From: Coptis chinensis
Taxonomy: Eukaryota; Streptophyta; Magnoliopsida; Ranunculales; Ranunculaceae
DNA length: 64,000 bases
Direction of reading: 5' to 3'
NCBI GenBank assembly: GCA_015680905.1
Contig: CM027378.1
Span: forward strand, 83,543,501-83,607,500
Each line of letters opens with the position of its first letter. Within the stretch, counting starts at the first letter, position 1. The notes under the pieces are model-generated. The model worked only from the letters and a program-made list of their open reading frames with translations, made no database searches and was not told where the DNA came from. The translations under genes and the position numbers were made by a program. Positions 36,387 through 46,105 of the stretch are shown here, in pieces.

Positions 36387-36396
36387 CTATAAATAG
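36387..36396 (+). promoter_or_regulatory. TATA box of the E4 LTR
   Basis: CTATAAATAG inside the palindrome CCTCTATAAATAGAGG, a standard LTR promoter element. No transcription start can be measured from sequence. Confidence 0.6.
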
Positions 36397-38320
36397 AGGG
36401 CCTAAGTGTCTCATGTAATTTGCCAATTCACTTATATTCTTGTCTCCAGAACTTGAGGCAGAGAGAGATTACATTACAAGAAAATAAGTTTTTAGCCACA
36501 GATGCCCTGATTTTTTACCCAAGGTCAATTACCCTCGCTGGATACCCAACAGTTTGTGATCGTCGCTACTCCTAAAAGGAACGTGGACCAATTTTGCATC
36601 CTTTAGCCCTGTTAAGCGACACTACTTAGCTGTGGCTACTGCTACGGTTTAAACCGTTGGATACTGTGAAGTCAAGAACCGTAGGCAAAGGTCTACCTAA
36701 TAACATACGTATTCTAAAAAAAAAAAAAAATGAACTTTGAGAAAAAGCCCTAGAGCGAAACTGTTCTTCTTCAACACAACGAGATGAACTTTCATCCCCT
36801 TATTCTTTTCGGCTAACACTTAATTAGCTTCTTTTTCAACAACAAAAAAAAAAAAAAACTCTCTCAAGAATCCGAACTTCTTAGAACATCTTGATTTTGG
36901 TTCTCTTCTCATCTTCTCTCATTTTCTAAAACCCCAGCAGGTTAGTAAGGTGAACTTCTTCAATTTCAATGTCTTGATTAAGTTGTAACTGAAGATGGGT
37001 TTCTTGAACTTTTTTGTTGATAAGCATGAATATTGAAAATACGCAGTGCATTAATAAACTTGTAGATACGCTAGTAATTGACACAAAATAATCTCGATTT
37101 CGAACCAATTTTTATACCGATTAAAAAAGGTTGATTTTTTTTTACCGATTGAAAAATCAATTTTTTTTTCTCTCTCTCTCATTCTCTTGGTTTCATTTCT
37201 TTGTTGAATTCCAGTGGAAGGTTTGTAACGGAGTGGACTGATCAAAAGTGGAACTTCAAAATCCGGTAAGCTCCTTATTCGGTGCTCACTCTATTAATTT
37301 TCTATTAGTTAAGTTTGGGAATTTTAATAGACAAAGAATCTACTGTTAGTGTGTGTTGGTTTAAGAAGAGCATACTTGATGTTGATGTTAGCATGTTATA
37401 TAATATACTGCTTAAGAGCTTGATCTATGCATGGGTTATTTGCTGTTGATTGTTTGTTTGTTTGTATGTTATAATGTGGAATGATTGTTCTTAGTCATGT
37501 TCTTTGGTACTGATTTTGGAATTTGAATGTAAACGAGTTTTTGATTTGTTTGATCTATTGTTTTATAACACTCACTTCAGTGCATGTAATCAAGTTTATG
37601 AGAATTAAGTTTGCTATTTGTTTTGGTTATTTTTTGAATGATCTGAGAATTTATGATGGATATTGTTTGCAGGTAAGTAGTTGTGTTGTTACTTTGGGTT
37701 CTCTGTCTATCTTTTTGTCTGTCTATCTTTTCTATTTCCCTGAGGTTCTTTGTGAGTATGTGGGGGACCTAATAAGTCCAATGACAAATTGACAATAACA
37801 GTATAGTACATGAGTTATTTAATTCCCTTATTTAATTGGTTCACATATGATATGGATATCTCTGATGTAAAGTGATAAATTGATAAACAATTACATGGGA
37901 CTGCACCTTGCACCTGCAGGTTCATTTGAATTGTGGGGTTGGTTACATGGTTTTGAGTTTTAACTTTTCATGAACGTGTTAATGTACTGCATTGTGGGAA
38001 TCCTAGAATGAATAGTTGTACTGTTTAGGTACTTGCTTGCAGAACTCTTGATAGTGATTATGGAAATTTAGGTCTTTTTCCATGCTATATTACATAGTTA
38101 CATGAAGATTTTTTGTTTTGTATTTAGACATTGCTACAAGAACCCATTGTTATGATTTATAAATCTATAGTACTATACATCTATACCACATGGATATCTT
38201 CTCACTATTTTTAGCCCCCCACATGGATATATAAACCTTGCTTCTCTTCCTCTCTGTCTCTCAAGCACTGAAAGTGAGCTCTCTTAAATTATTAAGTGTT
38301 TAAATTAAGTTATTATGTGC

Positions 38321-38802
38321 TACTTGCCACTTTGGGCTGGTGTTCTCATCACTGCTACTGATTGGTAAGCAGAAAAAATCGCATCTGCTTTTTGAGTGAA
38401 CAGTTTTAGTTTTTGGCTTAAATTTGTGTTTTGAGTGTAATCAAATGTTGAGAACTATGTTGGCTTAAGTTTGTACAGTTTTATATTTCTGCTTCTTGAG
38501 AACTATGGAGTGTGGAAATTGGAAGTTGTTTTCGCGGTTCTGATTGCGATGGCTGTATTGTTTGCTTGGATGTTTGGAGAAACTAAGCCCAGTGGGAAGG
38601 AAGTACTAATAGGTATCGAAAGGAGTGTTATTTATTGTTCAATCATTTCAGTTTGTTTGTTTTTTTGTTCGAAGTTGTAGTCAGAATGTTGTGTTCTCTA
38701 TGTAGGTGTTTTAGTGCCAAAGCTAAGCTCGAGAAGCGATTCGGCAAAAAGTTGTAGGTAGGGGTTGTTGGCGGTGTGATTATGCCACAATGTATTCTTG
38801 CA
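38321..38802 (+). pseudogene. captured NRAMP metal transporter fragment, introns kept
   Basis: Three exon pieces in order. LPLWAGVLITATD (about 38321-38363) is followed by a GTAAGC donor. After a TACAG acceptor (38478) comes FIFLLLENYGVWKLEV and AWMFGETKPSGKEVLIG to 38612, then a GTATCG donor. After CTATGTAG (38705) comes VLVPKLSSRS then VGVVGGVIMP with small indels. This corresponds to the middle of plant NRAMP (Fe/Mn/Cd transporter), around the helices before the conserved MPHN motif. Kept introns mean DNA-level capture. Start, end and most helices are missing, so no transporter can be made. Confidence 0.82.
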
Positions 38803-38955
38803 TTATGTGGATTTTGGATTGGCAAAAAAACCGATGAGAAGAAGAATTTGGGCCGGTACTCCACTTTATATGTAACCATAATTGATTAAGAAGTGCCTTC
38901 GGATATTTGGGCACTTGGGTGTGATGTTGTAGAGATGGTTTGAGGTAATCCTACT
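38803..38955 (+). pseudogene. captured Ser/Thr protein kinase fragment
   Basis: Directly fused to the NRAMP piece. In shifting frames: VDFGLAKK (the DFG loop), AGTPLYM (the activation-segment end) and VPSDIWALGCDVVEMV (subdomain IX), followed by GNP. Order and spacing match a kinase of the MAPKKK-like type. In-frame stops and frameshifts mean it is dead. The next ~70 bp, to a GTGAGC near 39020, may be the continuation but is not recognisable. Confidence 0.75.
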
Positions 38956-39242
38956 TGTTTCGATTCCAACCTGGAGGTGGAAAGCTTACATTGAATCGAT
39001 GCTCTCTGAAAATCCAGGTGAGCAATGCTTATTTGATCTAAGTGTTTTCTTAATTTTATGGAATTGAACAAGTAAAATGTTTCTTGTGTTGAATGATACC
39101 TTGCGGTTACCCACAGACATTACTATTTTGAACTCTAACGATTTTGATTAAGTATTGTTAGAATTTACATAAAGAAGTAATATTAGTAACTATAATTCTC
39201 TAAGTCTATAACTGAGACACGTGATTAATGTGGAACATTCTA

Positions 39243-39491
39243 GAATCCAGATCATCCAAAGGCACCGAGTGGAAGGTAGGCGATCTAATATGTGAGATTG
39301 TCATTTGAAATCTTCTTTATCTAATCATCTTTAAATTGTGTCCACCTGCGCTTTCTTATCTTGATATAATATAGGATTGGTGCGGATGAGTGGTTGCGGG
39401 TACCTTCTGTGGAAGATGTGTTTGCACTAGGGGATTGTGCTGGTTTTCTTGAATAGACAAGGAAATAAGTGCTTCCAGCTTTTACTCAGGG
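39243..39491 (+). pseudogene. captured alternative NAD(P)H dehydrogenase fragment
   Basis: Two exon pieces around an intron. 'PDHPKAPSGR' ends at a GTAGGC donor near 39277. After ATATAG (39373) comes IGADEWLRVPSVEDVFALGDCAGFLE (in two parts), then a stop and VLPAFTQ before a GTAAAT donor (about 39491). The D-x-F-A-x-G-D motif is the second FAD-binding signature of mitochondrial alternative (type II) NADH dehydrogenases of the NDA/NDB kind. Only this C-central piece is present, so it is not functional. Confidence 0.82.
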
Positions 39492-41204
39492 TAAATTCCT
39501 TAATTTTTTTATCTGGTTTCTTCTTCGTATGCTATGACGTTCAATAAAATGTTTACATGTAACTATGTAAGATGCACTGTAGTTACAAGAGATGCATGAT
39601 ATCTCCTCTTTTCATTATTTGGATTGATATCATAATAAAGACTTACTGGAGGGTTTTGATTAATGTACATTGACGATTCATTTTTTTCTTTTCCTGGTCA
39701 ATCTTTGCAACAACTATTTTGGAATTTATTCAATTAAATAAGAATTTTTTGTATGTTGTGAAGGTTAGTTTCCCATATGGAAGTGATGATGATGGGAAGC
39801 ATGAAGTGCCTGAAGAACATAAAGGGTTAGACTAGCCTTAACGGTATCGTGAAGGCCAGATGATGAAGATGGGTGTGTTCAAGTCCATCTTCTTATTTTA
39901 GAGTAAAATGTAACTTATAATTTCTTTTTTTTCAATTGAACAACTTGTATTTCTCCTTATTATTAACTATCTTTTAATAATTGTGTAATGAGTAATGAAG
40001 AGGCTGTAGAAAGTTTTGTGGACAATTGGTGGTTGTTTAATTAGAAAAAATGTGTAGAAACAGGTTGAAATGTGACATTGGCCCTAATTTTTTTTAATAA
40101 AAAAAAGTCTTTTCCCACGGTCCAAAGCAGTGGCTAATATTGTGCGACCGTAGGCAAAATCCAGCATTTCCCACGGACTAGTCTCGATATGACTTCCACG
40201 GACTTAGACCGACGTAATGACTGTGGCTATTGGTTGGCTTTTGCCACAGTCATGACTGTGGGCACACTATTACCGACGCACAAAAAGCCCACAGTCGTGT
40301 GATGGATTTTGACCGTGGGTAAAAGTATTTTGCCACGGTTTTGGGCCATGGCTAATAACCTATTTTCTTGTTAATAATAAAATATCGGTTTTAACTAGCT
40401 GAGTCTTAATAAATTAGTCTTTCTAGTCTTATGTTCTTCGACTCTTCTTCTTTTCGTTCTTCGTGTTCTTCCTTCTTTATGGAAGGCTAATCTTCTCCTT
40501 CAAGAGAGGAGATGAAGCCGGTGCTTAAGGTCTAATGATTCTTTTGGTTCATGGTGTTCTTCAATCAGGTTAGTTCTTTATGTTTTTAGTTATTAGTTCC
40601 ATTACCCAGACCAGGGGATGAAAGTATAGATTAAGGTTTTTATTTATTGCAATCGAATATCATGCTAGTTTAGAGTTGTATTTATTGCAATTGAATATTT
40701 GTTCGTAACATGCTTTTATTTATTACAATTGAATACAATGCTAGAATAGGGTTTTATTTATTATAATTGAATATTATACTATTATTCTCTACTTTTCTTC
40801 TAGTTGTGTATTGTTTTAGAGTAAGGGAAGTATTCCTTATGTTTGCCTTAGATGGTGATTAATTGAATAGCTATCCAAGCTCACATAAAAGGAAAGAAGA
40901 TACTAGTAACATGAACATAGGAACAACCTTAAGTAGAGTTAATTTGTTAACGATGTTTCGTTTAAGAGGGCATCGACACTTGCTCGATTGCCTAATTGTA
41001 GTCTACTTGTGAGAACAACCATGAACCAAAAGGTCATTAAATCAAAAGTATTGGTAGATTCTAATCTCTTGAATTCCCTCTCTTATAAATTCTCAATAGT
41101 TTACTTTAGTTTAGTTTAGCATTAGAATCTACAATATCTATAATAATAGTTTTTAATCCCTCAAACCCCCTTTCCAGTCCTGTCCTTCATAGAAATATAC
41201 ACTT

Positions 41205-41314
41205 AAAAGTGGAACGATACCCTACTCATCCTTTACTTATTGAGGAATAATTAGGTTTTAAAAGTGGAACGATACCCTACTCATCCTTTACTTATTGAGG
41301 AATAATTAGGTTTT
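41205..41314. repeat. 55-bp tandem duplication in E4
   Basis: Two almost identical units (41205-41259, 41260-41314) beginning AAAAGTGGAACGATACCC. Both contain GATAC, which can mislead a search for the target duplication. Confidence 0.85.
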
Positions 41315-41404
41315 GATACGCTTCTGTTTTGTTCAATGACCATCATCCATTTACATCATCCATATACCATCTACATAACACAAAAAAGAGGCGAGGTCAG
41401 ATAC

Positions 41405-42049
41405 TGCGGAAGAGAAAAAGCTTTATACGACTTCAGGGAGTCTTGACCACGTCTGTTTAAGGAGCGTCGATGTCTTTTCTTGGATTGGGTTTTATGGTAC
41501 TGCGCCAGCACTTATATAAGGTTTTTTCGACCTGGTGTTCCATTGCTGGTGGGATTCTTTTCTAATCCAAATTGGTCTCTAATCTTAATTCTTATCTACT
41601 CCACATTCTTATCTAATCCGAAACCTTTAAATCCAATTCGTAGTTAAATTCCTTTTTTTTTATATTATTACTAAACTGTCCCTATATTTAATTTCAACGG
41701 TCTAATACTAATATCGCTATTCCGCTAGCGTGCGTCGTCGAAATCAACTTTCGTATTGTTACGTGATGCGTTCGGTATAGTTTTCGACAATCAATTTCTT
41801 TTGCAATTTTTTCTGTGCATTTTCACCCATCTTTTATTTAATTACATTGCATCCCATATACCTTAGTTTGACATTATTTCGTTCCCGATAATTCACGAAT
41901 ATTTCCCGAATGTCCATTTTTCTATCGTTTATGTTCACACGACATTTTGTTATACAGTCCGCTCACTCTTTTCTTATTCCATTTTTTTTCTTGATTTTTC
42001 TTCTCTTCTTTGCCATATAAACTTTGTTCGCATGCCAAAGTGGGGGTGG
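41405..42049 (+). other. E2 3' untranslated part and purine tract
   Basis: E2 DNA between E4 and the 3' LTR; T-rich with no gene. The purine tract AAAGTGGGGGTGG (42037-42049) directly precedes the LTR and is the plus-strand primer. Confidence 0.7.
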
Positions 42050-42531
42050 TTTTTCAACCCCCTCCTACGTGGCAAACGTCCATTAGTAGGGGTCTCTATT
42101 TTATTCGTTTAATCGACAGGGCTAAAACCCAATTTGTAATACCATGGATTAATGTACGGGCCCATTAACTCATGTGTCTAAGGCTGAACCTTAGCCACAT
42201 GGCTTGCCAATAATGTACGTTAATTTATGTCCAGATTCGTTTCTTATCAAAGAGATAATTATCAGTTGAGAGTTATATTCAATCACAATTACTTAATATA
42301 CAAGAATACTTGAGCTACAAGGACTCTCTACTCTACTTATATAAATACCAAACTATTTTTCATACAGAACTACGTTCTTGAGACTTGATCCCATCGATAA
42401 TTTGGGTACGTAGACAACCGCAAGGTACAACCTCATCATTCTCCCGATCAACATCACTTTTCTAACTACTTTTCTACGTTCTTCATCTCTTTCGTCACCA
42501 CTTAGTGTTTTGATCATATTTGGTCGAAACA
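42050..42531 (+). repeat. 3' LTR of E2
   Basis: Starts TTTTTCAACC (aligned to TATTTCGACC of the 5' copy), TATA box near 42338, ends GGTCGAAACA, then TTTCC. Confidence 0.9.
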
Positions 42532-42536
42532 TTTCC

Positions 42537-42690
42537 TAAGGAGCATAATAAAGTTGTAAGCGGTCCTAGACTTTAGGTTGATTCGAATTCCTACTCGAGC
42601 TAAACGCACGAAGAACTGTGAGTAAGGACTTGAGTCTACACCGAACAGAGTAGAGAATCCAAATCTTTATATCGCAAAGTGTGGATATCA
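42537..42690. repeat. E3: solo LTR, right part
   Basis: Continuation of the LTR at 23671-25171 after E2; ends GTGGATATCA followed by the GGTGA duplication. Confidence 0.8.
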
Positions 42691-42840
42691 GGTGACCATA
42701 ACCTTCATTTGTTCTTGTAGGCTTTCCATGCTTAGTGGGCTTTAAAATTGACGATTTTATAAAGATGCTTGGAAGAAATTGAAATTTGCGTAGATGAATT
42801 TTCAAGTAATTCGATCCACAGACAGCGCCAATATAAATAT
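42691..42840 (-). other. E1 leader, primer-binding site and gag start
   Basis: Minus strand: ATATTTATAT after the 5' LTR, the primer-binding site TGGCGCTGTCTGTGGA (42830-42815), then a leader to a gag ATG at 42708. The first codons MKVMV join in frame with the gag piece at 23670. Confidence 0.72.
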
Positions 42841-43362
42841 TGTTTTTAGTAAACCTTACAAATGTATGCAGTTTGGGGGAAAATGGTGTTTGTGGGTTTA
42901 ATTGACCGAGTTCGTATGGACGAACTGCCAACGTATCAAACTCTCTCTCTGGGGGGGAACTTGAATTAGGTCAGACGTAGTTCTTCCTCTTCTTTATATA
43001 GGCAATGGTGCCCACACCTCCTCCTTTCTCGTGCCAGGTCAAGTTCTGGATTTGATGACATTCAATGAGCTATGAAGGCGTCCTGTGGTGGAGTAATGGT
43101 ATGCGCAGCTGAAGCTCCGGTCTTGATGATGCCAGCTGTAGCATACGTTACTAGCCGTTGAGGTGCTGGATAGAGTTAGCGTTCTAGATGCTTGATGTTC
43201 TGGACATGGACGTCCTGGGAGAAAAGTGTTTAGGATGCTGATGAGGTCGCTTAATCTGTATGAATTGATCTTCAGCGACCTGGACGTGTAGCTGAGTGTG
43301 ATCGTCCTGGTGTGCTTGCCACTTGTTTAATATTTACTATAAGTGTATATTACTCCCTCACA
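42841..43362 (-). repeat. 5' LTR of E1
   Basis: Minus strand: starts TGTGAGGGAG, ends ACTAAAAACA. A TATA-like TTTATATAGG on the plus strand occurs at the same place in both E1 LTRs. Confidence 0.9.
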
Positions 43363-43512
43363 CCCTCCATTGGGCAATTGAACTGCCACATCATCACCCA
43401 TTGCCACCTCAGCTGCAATTGCTGATACAAAGCCTATCATTGCTAGTCTACCCTTGATTCTCTCCGGTGTAGGGCCACTGAATGCCAATAAGTCAGTAAG
43501 CTTTGCAGTAAC
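43363..43512 (-). pseudogene. ELIP: ELIP, central exon of the split gene
   Basis: After a CAG acceptor (43515-43513) the frame reads [36 protein letters not shown], then AVQLPNGG up to the E1 border. This is the first transmembrane helix of ELIPs, with the chlorophyll-binding E-R-x-x-G-R motif kept. The next residues of the gene are 29 kb away (14244 downward). The transit-peptide exon(s) were not found in the 700 bp upstream, so the gene may have been truncated on that side as well. In the intact state it would act in thylakoid photoprotection. Confidence 0.85.
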
Positions 43513-44232
43513 CTGCATGCAAATCTATATAACAAATTAGGGTGGTGTGGGGCCCCAGGAACCAACCATAACCTTTGGATCTACTCAATAATGTTTATGA
43601 CGTGGCGGATTTTAGGGTTTATGGGGCGTGGACAGTATAATAAGTGGCAATAGGAGTACTAGATCATTGTTTGAAGTCAAAAAATGCCGCTGGACTTTTT
43701 GGGTGGGCAGTTAGGCTTTTTTCGTCAGGCTCCTGCTGGGGCTTTTTAGTATCGTACGGCACGGGCCAAATCTAGTAAATAACAAGAGTTAGTGGATTGG
43801 CTAGTAAACTATAATCATTCATATTTAATCGTTTACAATTAATAGTGAATGTATATTCCAATATGATAGAATAATTTTACCGTTTTCGGTGCAGTCATTG
43901 GCTTCTCCCGATTCCTGATTTTGTGGTAAACAAATAATCGTTAGTGTGGTATATCCTACAAAAGAAAAATCCCCAATTTTATTCAAAAGTGATGTAGCAA
44001 ATTTTGTAATGTACTAATGTGCAATGTAATGAGTACTAGATCTTGCCTTAGCCATGCATTTTACATGCATGCTGCCATTCCTTTGCCGATGTGGGAAACG
44101 CACTAAAGGTACAAGCACAATTGTCCTGCTTGATTGTCCAACACGTGTCAAAGGTCTTGATAGTATGGATTGCACTTATGTTATTGAAGTCATTTGATTG
44201 ATAAAATTATCAAGAAGTTTGATTGATATTGG
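43513..44232. other. DNA upstream of the ELIP exon
   Basis: Searched for ELIP transit-peptide or Pro-rich linker exons on the minus strand; none is convincing. No other gene seen. Confidence 0.45.
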
Positions 44233-45027
44233 CATTGTCACCAAATACGGGTTTAAAACGCGTTTAAAACCCGAGATATTGCCAAGGCGTCTGGTTCCAG
44301 TTTAAAACCCGGGTTTTTCAACAAAATGCGTTTAAAAGCGTTTTAAACCCGTTTTAAGCGATTTAAACCCGTTTTTTAAGCGTTTTTAAACGTTTTAAGC
44401 GTTTAAAACCGAGATTTTGAAAATCTCCCGTTTAAAATTTTTTTTTTTTTTTTTTTTTAAAAGAAAATGCTAGAAAAGAAAAGGGTTTTGGAGTTTACCT
44501 TTTTGAAGAGTGGGCGTTAGATTGACTTATTGAGACCATTCTATTTTGCTTTAGACTATTAATAATTAATTAAAAATTTTAAAGTTATTAACTTATTTGT
44601 AGTACTTAATTATGCCATTATGGTTGGTAATTAGTAGTATCTTATTTTGAATAGTGTTTTGGCACTGAATCTAAAACTTCTAGTATTTGGATGAGTAATG
44701 ATAATTTGATACTTTCATGTATTTGAATTTTCTTTCATTTGTATTATTATTATTTTTATTTTATGTGTCTATTTTTTTTCCCACTTTTATAAAAAATCAA
44801 ACTCCTTATCTATTATATTATTTATCATCGGTTTTTACCGTTTCTTTTACGTATTATACGTATTATACGTTTTAAACCCGTTTTACCGTTTTAAACCCGT
44901 TTTTTATGCCCCACGTTTTTTTACGCTTTTTTTTTTCCGTTTTTTTCCCGAGACGTTCCGTTTAAAACACGAACTAAGTTTTTTTCAAGTATACCGTTTT
45001 AAACCCGTACCGTACTTGGTGACAATG
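44233..45027. mobile_element. hAT-like foldback MITE with perfect 8-bp target duplication
   Basis: Starts CATTGTCACCAAATACGGG and ends in reverse CATTGTCACCAAGTACGGT. GATATTGG flanks it exactly on the left (44225-44232) and right (45028-45035). The interior is made of inverted 'gggtttaaaacg / cgttttaaaccc' words, a T-run of about 20 (44436-44458) and an AT-rich centre. No transposase. An 8-bp duplication points to hAT. Confidence 0.85.
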
Positions 45028-45281
45028 GATATTGGTAGGGCAAGCTAGTAGTATGCAGTGATGGATTAGGGGGTGGCAAGGGGAGGCGGTCGGCACCTCG
45101 AAATCTTGGAAAAACAATAATTATACGCTAGATTCAGTTAAAATATTATAAGGATCAGAATGTTTTATTTACAAGGGTCTGCCCCCTCACATTTTTTTTG
45201 TAAGTCTGAACTACTGCTGCTTATAAGAGTTGCCCCTCCAAACTCAGATTCTTGGCTCCGTCCCTGGTCTTTGTGTCTACC

Positions 45282-45309
45282 TATCTATCTATCTATCTAT
45301 CTATCTATT
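45282..45309. repeat. (CTAT)n microsatellite
   Basis: About seven CTAT units. Confidence 0.95.
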
Positions 45310-45699
45310 ATTAAGTTTGTTCCTATCCTCCACCCTCTTAGACTTAGACATGAATTTATGTTCAATGAGTTCAAGTAAAGCATATGTAAGCATTGTGGTG
45401 AGCAAGGACGGCCTTGAGTTGACGGGGGTCATAGTCAAATTCCTAAACAGAGGCCTAATTTTATACTTGATAAATTAAAACTTAAAAAAAGAGGAGAACT
45501 TAATAAAAGAGAACATTCCAACGAGAGTTAAAATCTGAGTTGGGTAAGTTGTTTCTAAACCCTGTGGGGTGAAGCTGCTCTCCATATGACATTCACAATC
45601 TCAATGAGTTTTGACGAAATTAAATTATTATGCAACACACGAATAGTATATTACTCTATATATAATACATTGCATGTTTAGTTTTATGTATCTGTTCCG

Positions 45700-45990
45700 T
45701 TTTAGCCTATTAGTATAGATATACGTGTACGTATAATATCTTCACATGCTACCGTATCTAGATGCGTATGAGTAATTACAATTTGCCTGTTAATATAGAT
45801 ATACATATACGTAATATCTATCTACCTATTAACCTACATATATGTATTACTGATGTATATTTGCCTATCTGTATCAAAGTATTTATTGATGATACAACAT
45901 TGCCTATTCGTATTTCTATACGTATGAGTATATTATCTTCACATGCTAATGTATCTAGTAATGTATGAGTAAATTATCTTTGCATGATTA
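45700..45990. repeat. degenerate AT-rich repeats
   Basis: Loosely repeated phrases such as 'tatagatatacrtrtacgtaatatct' and 'gtatgagtawattatcttcacatgctaatgtatctag' occur two or three times. No gene. Confidence 0.6.
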
Positions 45991-46105
45991 GATTTAAATT
46001 ATATACGTAAGAGTTGTATTTCCATGATTGCATGATTTTACTTTACCCCTTGCATAAATCTTTAAAAAAAAAAAAAATTGTACTTTAATCCCTTGCATAA
46101 ATTTT

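Larger units (their letters stand above)
36472..40375. mobile_element. CACTA-type element with captured gene fragments
   Basis: Ends CATTACAAGAAAATAAG (left) and, in reverse, ATTAACAAGAAAATAGG (right), both diverged from the CACTACAAGAAAA terminus of many plant CACTA elements. Subterminal regions at both sides are dense in 'agccacrg / ccgtgggtaaa' words, as typical. No transposase is seen, so it is non-autonomous. The 3.9-kb interior contains pieces of at least three host genes (38321-39491). A clear 3-bp target duplication was not found. It sits inside the E4 solo LTR. Confidence 0.75.
35844..41399 (+). repeat. E4: solo LTR, split by a CACTA-type element
   Basis: Starts TGATAAGTGCTC after GATAC (35839-35843) and ends ..GAGGTCA before GATAC (41400-41404), a perfect 5-bp duplication. 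Without the CACTA insert it is about 1.65 kb, almost the size of E3. A TATA box CTATAAATAG (36387-36396) fixes the orientation as plus. The string 'gtggaacgataccctactcatcc' near its end is typical of the last part of Athila-type LTRs. No internal coding region or partner LTR is present. Confidence 0.82.
25172..42531 (+). mobile_element. E2: Ty3/gypsy element, Tat/Retand-like, inserted in E3
   Basis: LTRs 25172-25652 and 42050-42531 (about 94% identical by eye). TTTCC flanks both sides (25167-25171, 42532-42536). PBS 25657-25671 TGGCGCCGTCTGCGG. Order: gag, protease (IDTGSST), RT, RNase H, archaeal-type RNase H, integrase (to 31850), an 87-bp tandem array, antisense ORF 35053-32963, and a purine tract before the 3' LTR. 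It is the same architecture as E1 but in the opposite direction. Stops and frameshifts break gag and pol. A solo LTR (E4) and a CACTA element are lodged in its 3' region; without them E2 is about 11.8 kb. Confidence 0.9.
14245..43362 (-). mobile_element. E1: Ty3/gypsy element, Tat/Retand-like, with nested insertions
   Basis: Order on the minus strand: 5' LTR 43362-42841; primer-binding site 42830-42815; gag start 42708-42691, interrupted by E3 and its contents, resuming at 23670; protease about 22.17-21.6 kb; reverse transcriptase about 21.3-20.6 kb; RNase H 20.5-20.3 kb; a second, archaeal-type RNase H 20.0-19.5 kb; integrase 19.5-18.35 kb; repeats; antisense ORF 15117-17395; purine tract; 3' LTR. 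The dual RNase H and the antisense ORF are hallmarks of the Tat lineage. Without later insertions E1 would be about 10 kb. It split the ELIP gene. The ELIP borders show no matching 5-bp duplication, so a small deletion accompanied or followed insertion. Confidence 0.88.

Noticed and set aside
41207-41325. GATAC just before 'gcttctg' as the right E4 target duplication
   Set aside because: GATAC also occurs within the 55-bp tandem units; only the copy at 41400-41404 follows a CA end as an LTR requires.
45056-45266. Possible 210-bp MITE with CAGTGATGGA / CAGGGACGGA ends
   Set aside because: Only about 10 bp of inverted similarity and no flanking duplication; the phrase is suggestive but not enough.
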